From Thamnaconus septentrionalis (lineage: Eukaryota > Chordata > Actinopteri > Tetraodontiformes > Monacanthidae), in assembly GCA_009823395.1 (NCBI GenBank), contig CM020501.1, positions 13,935,861 through 13,999,860 on the forward strand: DNA of 64,000 nucleotides. Direction: 5' to 3'. A program made the translations under genes and the position numbers. Below are positions 47,332 to 58,795 of this stretch, one piece after another (the stretch's first letter is position 1; the number at the start of each line of letters is the position of its first letter). The notes beneath the pieces were generated by a model. It searched no databases. It was not told where the DNA came from and saw only the letters and a program-made list of their open reading frames with translations.

Positions 47332-48704
47332 AATATTACGTTTTTAATTTAAGACCTGATAGTTTGTCCTCCATTAATTTTTTTTTTTTTGGTATTATTG
47401 CTACTGTTATTTACTTGAAATTAGGTATAGATCATATATTCCAAATATATTAATCAATATATACAAAATCAATGTCTCGATACAAATCTTAAGTATCTCA
47501 TCACACTGATATTGAACAATACCAGTTCAATGAGATACATCAATACTTGGATCTATACAGACCCACCACCCCCCACTGACCTGAGCTCTCAGTAACTGTC
47601 ATGAAGCTGACTAGTGAGATAAATCTTTTTTCAAGCACTTAACCATCAAGCACCAACCTGCGCATCGCAGTGCAGCTGACTCCCACTGAGTCCTCGCTCT
47701 ATTCAAAAGAGCTGCCCGCCTTCAATTTTCCTTTTTTTCTGGCTGAGAAAAAAGTCCCTTTACTGATGCGATGTTCCCACAGTGTGAAAACGACCAATAT
47801 TTTACCCCAGCAAACAATCTGCATGCTGTATTCAAAATGTATGTTTGCTGCGATGACAGTGGCGGCCGGGCTGCGCAGCCCTCATTAAATTTTAAAGCAA
47901 AGTGGATGCTGCAACTACATGCACGGGGTCGACGAAAAACACGGACTCCAGATGCATTACAGTTTGTTTCTGATGTTGTTGCACGGGTTTAGTGCATGTC
48001 AAAAATGTTTGTTTACAGCTCAGTGTTAAAGGCATCCACATGCCTGTGTTTCAGCCACTTGATAGTGGCGAACGCGGAATTGGTGGAGAGCCTAGCTGCA
48101 GTTGTGTAATCCAGATAAGGCTAAAAAATCAGATCGGGGGCAGGAAGCCGACAACTTTTTCAATAGCAAAGTGATAAATGCCCCACAGCGACAGCAGACT
48201 GTGATAAAAGGTAGGCTGCAAAATACAAGCTCTAGAACGAACTCTGCAGGATGGGGTGACAACGTAACGTAATATTCCAAAACCTCCATTATATTGCCAT
48301 TATATTGACTCTTTGGTCTATATTTCTATATAGTATACATGTAGGTTAATATGTAATGCTTGATATCCACATGTGGTCACCGCATATTCATTCCACGCAT
48401 ACAACCATTTGTAATCATCGGTGTTAGGATCTTTTTTTTTCAAAATCAATTTTCTTTTTCTGCTTATTTGCATAGAAGACAACAGGTCAACTCCAGCCGA
48501 CTGTTAGAGGAGGAAGCCTGCGGTCGCCAGATAGAGACCGCCTCCCTCTCTGCAGCCCTCTGACCTCTCCGCTGTGGTTTCGCTGGCGTGGAGTCGTGGT
48601 ACGGCACAGCACTCGGTCAGAGTCGGTCCCACGAGAGCAGATTTATTTTCTGCTTCCGAGAGATGATGTGCAAATAAGTGCGGGGAAAAAAGGAAAGCAC
48701 TTAA

Positions 48705-49000
48705 AGGTCCAGTGTGTAAAATTTTTAAGGAAGCCCACCTGAAAGCGTGGTTTGTATTTAGGGCACTGTCAGGCTAGTTTCCTTAAAAAATGGCGGTGCA
48801 AAATGGCAGCTAACTAGGAGCAAGACCCTTATTGCTCTATGTATATTCTTATATGTATGACAACTGTTCTAAAGGTAGGGATACCAAATTGCTTTTATTG
48901 TACCGAGAGTAGACACTTTTATTACTGTATTTACGGGCTGTATGTTGAGCTTTTCTCAATATAAAAACATAAATCAAGCCAAATTTTACACACTGGACCT
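48705..49000. mobile_element. TTAA-flanked MITE (piggyBac-like)
   Basis: Perfect 20-bp terminal inverted repeats, starting AGGTCCAGTGTG, at 48705-48724 and 48981-49000 are bounded on both sides by TTAA (48701-48704 and 49001-49004). A TTAA target duplication is diagnostic of piggyBac-type transposition. The 296-bp interior has no transposase, so it would need one in trans. Perfect TIRs suggest a fairly recent insertion. Confidence 0.88.
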
Positions 49001-49127
49001 TTAAGATGCTCATTATACACATGGGCTTATATAGTATTTCCAATGTCAGCTGTTGCTTTAATTTTTAGTACCTGTTATTGAATACGGAACATCACATTTG
49101 CTCCATGGAAATCTTGTTTTTGGAAGC

Positions 49128-49312
49128 GAGTGGGAAAGGAGGAGGGACAGTTAATATTTGGGAAGGAAGGAAGGCTGTCAGGCAGGAGGCCCAGAGGAAG
49201 ATTTATGGATGGACTGAAGGTTGACCTGAAGTCGGTTGGTGTCAGAGGAGAGGATGCAGAGGAGATGGTTAGATGGAGGCAGCTGATTGGCTGTGGCCAC
49301 CCGAGAAGAGAA
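49128..49312 (+). mobile_element. RTE-like LINE 3' fragment
   Basis: One plus-strand frame reads SGRRPRGRFMDGLKVDLKSV followed by VRGEDAEEMVRWRQLIGCG, the typical C-terminus of RTE-type reverse transcriptase ORFs. It resembles 28780-28880 in the first RTE remnant. Only the 3' end is present, as expected for a 5'-truncated insertion. Confidence 0.65.
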
Positions 49313-50211
49313 CGTGATCTGTCACATTGTGTTACAATGTGGGTACATACACAAGAAAAAACCATCAGTAAACAAAGTAAATTCATTAAATGAAAAAAAT
49401 ACGGATAAAAAAAATGGATTGGGACGTGTGGTCAGACTTGATAGAATTTAAATATATTATTTTTTACCCCATTTGAAAGCTGAATCTCAATTTTAGTAAA
49501 AAGGAATTGGACACCAACTGCAAATAATGTTAATGGAATGCAAAACCAATAATACCCAGGATGGAGTTAGAAGTAAGTGACAGATATCCTGGACAGAGTG
49601 GAGATGCTGGCAGATGGTTGGCAGCTGGCGCTCCTCCCACTTTGTCTTCTTCAAATTCTTAATTTGGCCGTTGGAAGCACCGAGCAACCATTTGACAGAA
49701 AATAATCCGAACAGTAGATTTCTCTATTAATGAGGGTAGCGCGCGTCTTCAAGTGGACTAAGACAAGTGACCAGCTAGCTTGCTAGCCCGCCGCGTTTCC
49801 TGTTGGTTTAGTTGCTACTGCTCAGCTCAGTTTGTTTTTGTCAGAAAATGAAGGCTCTGTTTCCACATTAAGAAGTTGGACACATGGCACGGGAAGCACC
49901 CCAAAAGAAAACACAACACACGCAACAAAAGAGATCCCTTCCTCGTTATCCTCGTGTTGCACAAAAAAAAAAGTCGACAATTTCTGCCTAGAAAAAGCAA
50001 GAAGAGGGATCAGAGGCATGGAAACAAAAAGGCAGGTCGCACTTCTCCTTCATGTTTCTGTGCCAGGACACACACAGACACACAGACTTTGCGGTACAAG
50101 CAGATCTTCCAGCTCACAAGTGGGTATTTGTCTTAATCTTATCCTGTTAGTTTGGGTATTATATTCACTGTGAGCAGGAAAAAAACAACACAATTCCTGA
50201 CAATTTCTTAC

Positions 50212-50311
50212 CTTCCTCTTGTTGGTTGGACAGACGTACAGGTAACTCAAGACGGTCTTAGATCCGACTTTGTCGTTCATCCTCTCGTAAGTCGAGCCGT
50301 AGTCGGTAGAT
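50212..50311 (-). CDS. sorcs3: sorcs3 exon 2 (VPS10 propeller start)
   Basis: This 100-nt exon has acceptor ctcag before it and donor gtaagaaat after it. Its first base completes a codon begun in the missing exon 1, and 33 full codons follow, ending in phase 0. The translation begins STDYGSTYERMNDKVG, whose STDYGSTY is an Asp-box (S-x-D-x-G) of a VPS10 propeller blade. It ends CPTNKRK, the family signature that closes this exon. The NDKVG segment separates SorCS1/SorCS3 from SorCS2, which differs here. No in-frame start is expected because the signal peptide and propeptide lie in exon 1, at least 13.7 kb further upstream. Exon assignment is very secure; the number 2 is inferred. Confidence 0.95.
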
Positions 50312-51484
50312 CTGAGTGGAGGAAACAAATTGGAGACGCAGTCAGAGAACACGGTTGGCACTTAGCCGAAACAAATAAAATAAATAATGAAATACTCATG
50401 GGACAGCGCGCGACTCCTGCTGGATATTTTGGCTTTTCTTTTTCCCCACGGAACCATGAAAAAGAATAAGTCATCACAGCCATTTGAAAAACAACGCGCA
50501 CGCTGAAGTGGTGCCGTGGTGTGTTTGCTGCCTCCTGCCGAGAACTTCTGGCGGGAGCACAAGGGCAGGTTAACCAATCGTCTGTGGCTGCCAACCAAAA
50601 CCGACCATTCAAAAAACTGTCAGGGGAGCAGGCGGTGTGAATAATTCATTCATCTGCTGATGACTTCTATGAAATAAAATATGACGAGTGCAAAAAACAT
50701 GTGGATGTTCCGGCGCCCATGGGCTTTAATAATTGAACAGTGGGAATGAGCCTGTTAGCCAGGCTGCTCCCTGGGAACTCCGCATGAATCCATCATCAAT
50801 GGTAACTACCAAATCTGCCTTCAAGTAGAATTTTACAGCTTGCGTGGGCCTCTCTTGCTTTTTTTCCACCTCTAATGCAGAAGCTGCAGTAGTGTGCCTG
50901 GGATTATTATTTATTTATTTTATTTTTAGGACACGGGGGACAAACCTCCCCCCTCCCCTCACCCATGACAGCAGCACAAGTCCGCAAAACGATGACACCC
51001 ATCCCGGTCCAATGCTCCCTCCGCACAAATGTTCATACTCACTCCTGAAAGCCTTTCTGAGTCGTTGGTTGTAGCAGTCAGTTATTACAAGGTCTGGTAA
51101 TGAGTCAGTCTGACAGCACTGTTTCGGCCGCAGTGTGCCGGGCTGCAGCTTTGCACTGTGATTGACCCTGGCGTAGTGCAGAGGCGGCAGCAACCATAAG
51201 CTGCCTGGGAACGGTGCTGCGCTCTGAATGAAAGACTGGACCTAGGGCTGGGCGATAAAACAATAACAATATATATATCTAAAAGTAGCTTCTCCTCGAT
51301 ATGGATATTAAACATTTTCGATAGACGGTAGTCTTCCATGTATTGATGGACTATACAAATAACCAATGACAATGGGAGTTGCTCCGAGTCCGCGCGGCGC
51401 TGAACTAATCACGCGCTGGAACAGAGTCAAGAAGCACACAGAGTATAGTATACAGTAGCCAGCAGCAGCTACGTGTAGCCGGAA

Positions 51485-51691
51485 GTGCCGTCAGCAATAA
51501 AACTGGGGGAAAAACGAAAGAGAAAAAAAATGAGTGTTCCCACCGAGGGGAAAACGAAAGAAACAGCCCAAGGCTCAACGGACACGACAACATCGGTGGT
51601 CTGGAGGTACTTTGGTTTTTTGAGTTCGGACAAGACACAGAGTAGTGTACGCTGCAAATTATGCCTTGTTTTCTGTGCCCATAACCTGTAG
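51485..51691 (+). pseudogene. BED zinc-finger remnant of hAT transposase
   Basis: A 69-codon open frame includes TSVVWRYFGFLSSDKTQSSV followed by RCKLC. The VWRYFGF aromatic start and the C-x2-C pair match the first half of a BED zinc finger, the N-terminal DNA-binding domain of hAT transposases and of host ZBED genes. The frame stops soon after, and the histidine half of the finger and the RNase-H-like domain are absent. The adjacent nested element starts at 51732, so the break may partly reflect that insertion. Confidence 0.72.
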
Positions 51692-51731
51692 ACTTGTGCC
51701 TGTCTGACAAAATAGATGGACAGCACTGAGG

Positions 51732-52323
51732 CCCTGTCCACACGGGAACGTTACCGTTTTTTTTCTTTCCCGGGGTCGAACAAAGTCGCGTCCACACGCT
51801 GGCAGATGGAAACGGAACGGTGGGTGAAAACGATGTAATGCGTATGCCACACCGAAACGTGGCGCTGTTAACAGACGCTGACACAGCGACAAAGAGGGCA
51901 TTTCTGCTACACACTAAACACACAGAAAACGAAAATGGCGAGTAGCGGGAAAAAAGTGAGTGTGAGGTTTTGTGAGTTTTTGTAGTAATATTGCCAACAA
52001 ATCTCGAAGCGCCTGCAATACAAAGACAACTCCGCTCGCCGCCATCGTTGTTGTTTGTGCCGCTGCTGCCGAATTGAATGCTTTTTTTTTCTGACAGTGA
52101 CGGTGCGATGACGTCATCGTTTTACAAGGAAAAGCCGTTTTCACTGTCCAGACGGCAACGATGTGACAACGACGAAACAGCGTTGTCAGATTTACCCACT
52201 CTGGGACCCGTTTTCAAAAAATACCGTTTCGGGGGACCCAAAACGCCGTTGCCATATGGACGAAATGCCGTAACGGTCAAATACTTTACCGTTTCCACCA
52301 AAAAATGTTCCCGTGTGGACAGG
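51732..52323. mobile_element. TIR element nested inside the hAT copy
   Basis: Perfect 17-bp TIRs CCTGTCCACACGGGAAC occur at 51733-51749 and, inverted, at 52307-52323. Flanks share CTGAGG on both sides (CACTGAGG at 51724-51731, ACCTGAGG at 52324-52331; 6 of 8), suggesting a mutated 8-bp duplication. The interior is rich in AACGG/CCGTT motifs in both orientations and has no intact transposase. It inserted after the host hAT element formed. Confidence 0.82.
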
Positions 52324-52915
52324 ACCTGAGGGACAGTACTGCACTAATTAGGGTTTCTTGTGCCTTCCTTTCTGGGCATAGGCTTCATACAGTTGAGTGA
52401 ATGTCTATTTTGTTCATGTTCATTTTGAAAGCTGTTTGAAATTGCACTGAGCATATAAACAACTGTTTTGTTTTTTATTCATTTTTTTGTTTAAAAGCAA
52501 AAGGTAATATTTGAATATTTGCAAGGCCTTAGGAATTTATTTATATTCAAACGCCCATTTTATTTATTGTTTTGGATTTTGGCGTTATTTGTATACTTGT
52601 TTGAAACAGTTTGCTTTTTTATGTCATGTTTCAAATGACAGAAAATAAATTTTTAATACAAATCAACCTTCTGATATCTTTAATTTTCATTTAAGGGGGT
52701 TCTTAAGATTGAAAGAAGTGATTTGTTTTATATCATGATATATCGATTATCGACTGATATAAAAAAATATATATCGATATCAACTATTTCCTATATCGCC
52801 CAGCCCTAACTGGACCAAAGTAATGAGGAAAAGTTGGTGGCCTTGCGGTGGGAGACGTGGCTGTAGTCGGTCACTCAGGCTTTTTCTGTTTCCTCATCAG
52901 AACGACTGCACTCCA

Positions 52916-52969
52916 ATGAACTACCACACTCTTATGAACTACCACAGCCCTATGAACTACCGCATTACT
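52916..52969 (+). repeat. 18-bp tandem repeat, three copies
   Basis: Three 18-bp units, each starting ATGAACTACC, lie at 52916-52933, 52934-52951 and 52952-52969. The period is a multiple of three and an open frame reads MNYHTL, MNYHSP, MNYRIT, but nothing else supports coding. Confidence 0.85.
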
Positions 52970-53261
52970 CCGCCTCCTCAAAGCATATGCAGGTTTTCTG
53001 GTGGTCCCCTGCATCTCATCCTGATGCCCAAGGTGTTTTTATGTATTACTTCATGAACCCCAAAATTCCAGGATTAGAGACTGGTGATAATCCACTAAAA
53101 ACTGAAGGTTCAACCCTTTTCAACTCTCAGACCCTGGCGGCAGCTTGTACACACATTACCATTCTGGGGTTTGACAGAGAAAACATTTTCCAACCAATGG
53201 ATGCCCGTCATGGCTAAGGACACCAAAATTTAAAAAGAACACGTCTTCATTCAAGTATCTG

Positions 53262-53450
53262 TGGCGTGGGTTCTCTCCCTTCTCCCACAGTCCAAAAACA
53301 TTGCTGGTTGTTTGCCTTTCCAAGTGGCTCTGGGATAAATGGGATAATTGTCCAGGATGCACCTCTGCCTTGGCCCTAGTGCACCTGGGAGAGACTCCAG
53401 CCAACCCCCGTGACCCTGAGAGCAGGAGAAGCGGGTATAGAAATGGAGCC
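53262..53450 (+). mobile_element. SINE 3' fragment
   Basis: It shares 'cgtgggttctctcc', 'cccacagtccaaaaaca', 'ttgtccagg', 'gactccagccaacccccgtgaccctgag' (discontinuous parts) and 'gcgggtatagaaatgga' with the full copy at 46969. The tRNA-like head is missing. Plus orientation, antisense to sorcs3. Confidence 0.78.
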
Positions 53451-55437
53451 TGCCAGCCAGGAGACACTTTTTTTTGTGGATCCAACCAGTTTAAGGGAAT
53501 ATAAATAAAGTTGCCACACCTGTGAGAACTAACATGGGCACAGCTTGGTCTGGGTGCTACAGTAGATCATAAAAGGGACGAAAAATTAAGCATTAATCTG
53601 GGCATATTGAAATAAATTGTGGCTTTCAGTTCGCCGGACACTGGGGTGCAAGAATGGAAATGTAGTGGGTCCTTGACCAAAAGAGACTTCCACTGGGTGG
53701 GTTCCTTTCCTTTTATGAACCTCAAGAATGGCTGGATGTGGGGTTAGAACACGTCTGCTGACGCGAGTCGTATATTGGTGTGACTGTGATTGAATTCTCT
53801 CTTTAAAAAAAGGCAAAAAAAAAAAGAGGGCACTCCAGCACCTGCACACTTCACAAGTCCATGCTAAATTGTTATTGAAGCATATAACGTGTGGGATGAC
53901 GGATGGGTGAAATGTCTCGAGTGACACCAATAATTTCTTGGGCTCGAGGTAAAGATCTAATCTTCTGATTAATTTTCAACAATTGAATTAACATTTCTCC
54001 CCGACACTTCAGTCGATGCCAGTCACTTCCTATAGAGTCTGAAGGACATAATTGCATTTTACACAATGAAATTAAGGCAAAGTGAAAGCCTCTAATGCGC
54101 TCAGTGTGTTTTCAGACACATTTGGTTCGTCCACTCAAATCAAATCAAGGCCTTCAGAAAGTAACAGGTCCAGTTTTACCTCAGACACTGTTTTTTGGAA
54201 CATCTATTTGTTTATTAATTTATTTTACTTTATAAAAACATTCAAAAACAAACCGAAAAACAGAAATCCAGACAAAATAAGTTGCCTGTTTGTTTTGATT
54301 ATTTTATACATGACTCAGCTGACAGTCCATCTTTTCTAAATAACATTCCATGATTTAGGTGAGAAAATATATTCAAATTGATAAAGACAAATAAATATAA
54401 TTCCGTTGCTGCTCCACCGTAAAAAAAAAGAAAAAAAAAAAGAAAGAAAAAATGTAATTACATAGCCAGTGTTTAGGGCTTCAATTAATTCAACTAAAAA
54501 ATAAAAAACAAGTTTGTTTGGGTCCATCTGCTTCTTTTCTACATGGATAATGTAGTGGAAAGTGACCGGGCTCCGTTTGACAGGCAGTGCAGCTGCCGCA
54601 TTGAACGCTTGTGTGACTAGCTGGTGTGCGGAACAGGTACAACTGAATGTTCACAATCTGCTGGAAACTGAACCATTGGCCTTGAAGTAAAATGAAAATT
54701 ACAAAAAAAAAATACTAAGAAATATTTTGCATTTAATCTTTCACAATCTCTCAAAATTACAGGCCACAATACAGAATGTGGTCTGACTTTTTTTTTTTTT
54801 TTTTTAACAAATCATGTTGCCTTAATTTCATCCATATCTCCCTGTCATGCTTTGGCGCGGGGAAAATGGACCCGGGAGTGTTAGCAATCATGAGTCTGAC
54901 ATCCCAGACACCAGCTTTGTGTCAGCTGACCAACCAGCAGCCTGGAGCAAAAAGAGGCAGGAAGTAGGATCGTCTGCGGATGGACGTCATGCTTGTCTGG
55001 AATGAGCCATTCTGCCAGTTTGCTGTTAGTGTCTGTGTATGTGTGTGTGCGTTCGCGCATGTGTGTGACCGCTTTGTGACACTGGAGTTTCTCCCGCGGC
55101 TGCCACCCACTGATCATATATTTTCCGGGCTTCGGAGCTCAATTCGAGGGCAAAGGCTTGTGAATTAATATGATGATTACTTATCGTAACCCCGGCTCTT
55201 TGAAGACGGAGATCTCTTCAATCAGCCACACCGCCGCCTCTCTCCCCCCGCCCCCCAAACCCCAGGGGCTTACGCCTTTGCAAGACAATTCCGCACTTCA
55301 TGATTTATGTCCTTGGCCATAATCTAGCACTAATGCAAGGAGTAATTTGTCCTTTACACTGAGGTGGAAATTAAAGGTGGCCAGACTGATGGGGATGCAT
55401 ATAAAATATTGCACAAAGACAGATGGTATCCATGATT

Positions 55438-55463
55438 GTGTGTGTGTGTGTGTGTGTGTGTGC
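55438..55463 (+). repeat. (TG)n microsatellite
   Basis: About 13 TG units in intron 1. Confidence 0.92.
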
Positions 55464-57057
55464 ATATATCCTTCTCCCCACATGTCATATTCTTCTGGTG
55501 TGTTTTCAAGCTGTCAAACAAATTTTTGAAAATGTTCTTTGAAAATTAAAACTGAGTAATGATGGTGATGGTAATTAACGGGACCACGTAAAGTGGGGGT
55601 GTGTCATTACATAGGACAGTGCAAACTGTCCATCAGAAGCAGCAAAGTTTAACAAAAGCAGCAGAAAGATGGAGAGAGGATTTCAGGGACAGGGGAAGAT
55701 GGGATTGTTTGTGCAGGTCAGTTGCCACTGGCCACAAAGAACGTTGACGTTTGCAATAACAGTTCATCGATCACATGAGCTGAAGATTACTCTGTCACCG
55801 GTAACCCAACTAACCCGCTCATTTTGCTCATTGGGATTCGAGAAAAAGCCTCAAGAGTGCGCCAACGTCATTGTGAGTTTGAGGAAGTTGTTTAGAATTG
55901 TGCCGTTTCCGTTCACTTAATGCACATCAAAGGGTTTTGTGGAAGTGCACAAATCGCCTTTCATGGCTGAGACCAACTTAACTCCTCTTGTCCGAGTTGG
56001 GAATGTTGTGGAGCCACCAAATGCCACATTGCACCAAGCGATGATAAGAGATGATATTTTAGTTTAGAAGTGATTTACATTGCACAGTTTCTCAATAATG
56101 TTACTGCTATTAAGTGTCAATATTTATTCATAGCTGCTTTAAGGGAATAAAAAAAATGAAAATGCTCTCGGCCCGCAAGACTGTTGTCTCGGGAAAAAAA
56201 AAGACCCATATTCTTGTTGTTTCAACAATCATTTATTATCTTTACATTCATAATACTGTTATATCAGTGCAATACAGCTATTTTCATTTTTTTCCCCCCC
56301 AACTGTTGGGGTCGGTGCCCTGCAGGGGCTGGCGTGATAAATCTGACTTGATGCGGGATCCGTTAAGGAAAGAGGAAATTAAAAAAGATCTATGGCAGGA
56401 AATGGGAGCATTGTGGGCGTGTTATCAGTTTGCTGGTCCAGTTTTTTGATGCTCCTGTTGGTCTATGAAGATTATTAAAAGCCCCAAAATCAATCGTGGA
56501 AGACACACACACAGCAATATTGGGCTTCATGGGGCTTTTTTAGTTGAGCTAAAATAAAATACTTATTCCTCAAGCATGATTGGGCAAAAATTCATTTGAA
56601 GAGGAATGCCAAGCGCTAATTTGTGTTGCAGTCAGTGTCAGGAGTTTTCAATCCCAACATGTTGCTTTCCAACAGAGTGGTTTCTGGTGCAGCTAATCCG
56701 TTACCAATCCAACTTCTAAAAACTCTGCCTCGTATTTTTAGAACTAAGGCTACATTGTGTAACCATGGCAACTTTGGCAAATCTATTTCCTTAGAAGTGC
56801 TTGTCTGATTCTCTCAGCCTTGTGTTTGAGTCTCTTTTCTGTGTAAAATGAATTAAAGAATCAATCAGAATTTTCATGTTGGATGCTCTACCTGGCATAT
56901 CCCTTGCATTTATTTGGGTTTGGGAACTGGCACCAGTTGGACATTTTTTTCATTTGTTTGTTTCTAAATTCAGGATAGCTAATCTCAGTGTGGACACTTT
57001 CACTGTTTTACAAACTGCAGTCATGCTGAAAGCATCTCAGAAATTATCTGGATCAAC

Positions 57058-57060
<3 letters not shown>

Positions 57061-57116
<56 letters not shown>

Positions 57117-57117
57117 T
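57061..57117 (+). repeat. (TA)n microsatellite
   Basis: A nearly pure 50-nt (AT)n run with a GTATAT edge on each side. Perfectly self-complementary, so it can extrude as a cruciform. Confidence 0.95.
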
Positions 57118-58661
57118 TAAAAGAATACATTTTCTACCTCAATTATCTTGAACTTAAAGAAACCGGTTTCCATTTCTGTCTATTCAAGCAGCTTTCCACT
57201 TGATAGTTGTTTCAGGCTTGTGCAGAAAGATGGCAGATGGGAACATTTCTGTGACTATCAGTGAATGAGATTAAGGCAGATTTGAATCAAGATGCTGCCT
57301 CAGACTCTCTATTAGAGTTTGTCCAAATCTGTGGCCGTGCAAAAAAATGTCCCCTGTTGTATTTTTGTTCGTCGCCATGGAACACCCCCACCCAAAAAAA
57401 AAAAAAAAAATCAAATTTCTATATTGTGCGGCAGCTTTAAATTCTCTTAAAACAAACCGGATGTCCCCTGCTGCGTTTGACACAAAGCGGCGGCTGCATT
57501 TGACTCGCGTTTTATGAAGTAAAAGCTCCCGTTTCTTGGAGAGTGACAGTGTGGCAAATCCAGTGTGTGAACATCAAATGACGGCAGCGGGGGGGGGGGG
57601 TGAGGGGAGGCAGTAAAAGCAGACTGAAATTGCATTAGGGAATGTTTGTGAGGTTTTGCCAGATGGCTCCCAGGAAAGCAGAACAACTCGGCGGTGCATA
57701 ACACTGTTGACCGTGCACGGAGTCGCGCACTACAAAGCACGAGGGATGAAAACCTCCACCAAATCAACTCGTTTATTTTTTTCTTTTCCAAGGGACGGGA
57801 GGTTGGAAAAGCTGAATATGAATTATGTTTTTACACTGTCTTAAAGGACAACAAAAAATAAAAAAAATCACTCATCCACACACTGAGAGCTGCGAAACGA
57901 AGGAAAACACACAGGAAGGTCGGCACAGATGAGACAGAGAGCTGGCGAATCGCCATCAGCAGCTGGAAAACAAAGGTGTTTATCAGGTGGATTCGTCAGA
58001 CTAGAATCTTGGTGGCCTTGGTGGCCTGTCCGCTAGTAGAAGAAGGAGATATGGAGTAGGGTGGGGGAGTAAGGCTTGCAGGGTGGGGGGGCAAAGGTTC
58101 TGTAGCGTCGAGCCCCCGCGGCAAAATCCAGCCAGGAGACTCGCTGGCTCGCATGCTTGAAAAACATTCTCCGCACTGGTGAAGCGGAGCGCTGTGTGCA
58201 GTGCTGAGGGGTCGGAGGCAGAGGACGCCTGAGCGCTCTGCAGACATTCCCACCGACGTCGTCGGAATTGTTGTCGACTCTTGTTTCCGGAAAGCACCAC
58301 AAGCGTGGAGATGACAAAGCTGGTTCTTCTTCACACACGCGTGGCGGGAAATGTCGGCCTATCAACAGATCTGGTGGTACAACAAGGGACAGCTGACGGA
58401 AATCTACATACGCATATGTTGAGTGCAATTCTTTGTTCATCCATCGGTTGGCATTTTTCCACACAGTCCTTGTGATTGGTGGAATCCAGATCATCAAGAC
58501 TGCCAAGACTGTCAAGAGTGCCTTAACTGACTGAGACACTCCTAAGACTGAGGGACTAGAGACCAAGACTGAAAGTAGTGTTAGAATCAGTAGGACTGTA
58601 CCTGCATGAGTTGTGCAACAACAGCATCACAATGGAGTGCATGAGAGGTCAGTCAACTCAT

Positions 58662-58686
58662 GAAGAAGAGAAGAGAAGAGAAGAGA
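58662..58686 (+). repeat. (AGAAG)n microsatellite
   Basis: About five AGAAG/GAGAA units in intron 1. Confidence 0.85.
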
Positions 58687-58795
58687 CGGGGAAGCGGTGG
58701 TACCAATTGGGAGAAAAATACACATTTTTAAAATAGATGCATCTTTTTGGTATTTAGGGAAGGGACTGTAATAATGATGCTGCACCAGGACCAGC

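Larger units (their letters stand above)
42093..50211 (-). other. sorcs3: sorcs3 intron 2
   Basis: 8,119 nt. It contains the (AC)13 tract beside the exon 3 acceptor (42115-42140), a T20/A21 inverted pair (42553-42605), a G-rich stretch (44788-44824), a full-length SINE (46969-47331), a TTAA-flanked MITE (48705-49000) and an RTE-like fragment (49128-49312). A 129-codon open frame at 45551-45940 is not recognised. No further exon is supported. Confidence 0.8.
51243..52808 (+). mobile_element. hAT transposon, non-autonomous, with 8-bp TSD
   Basis: TIRs TAGGGCTGGGCGATA (51243-51257) and its exact inverse (52794-52808) are flanked by a perfect 8-bp duplication, ACTGGACC, at 51235-51242 and 52809-52816. 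An 8-bp duplication and this TIR type mark the hAT superfamily. Only a BED-finger fragment of the transposase remains (51485-51691); the catalytic domain is missing. A second TIR element (51732-52323) sits inside. It lies in intron 1 of sorcs3. Confidence 0.92.
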
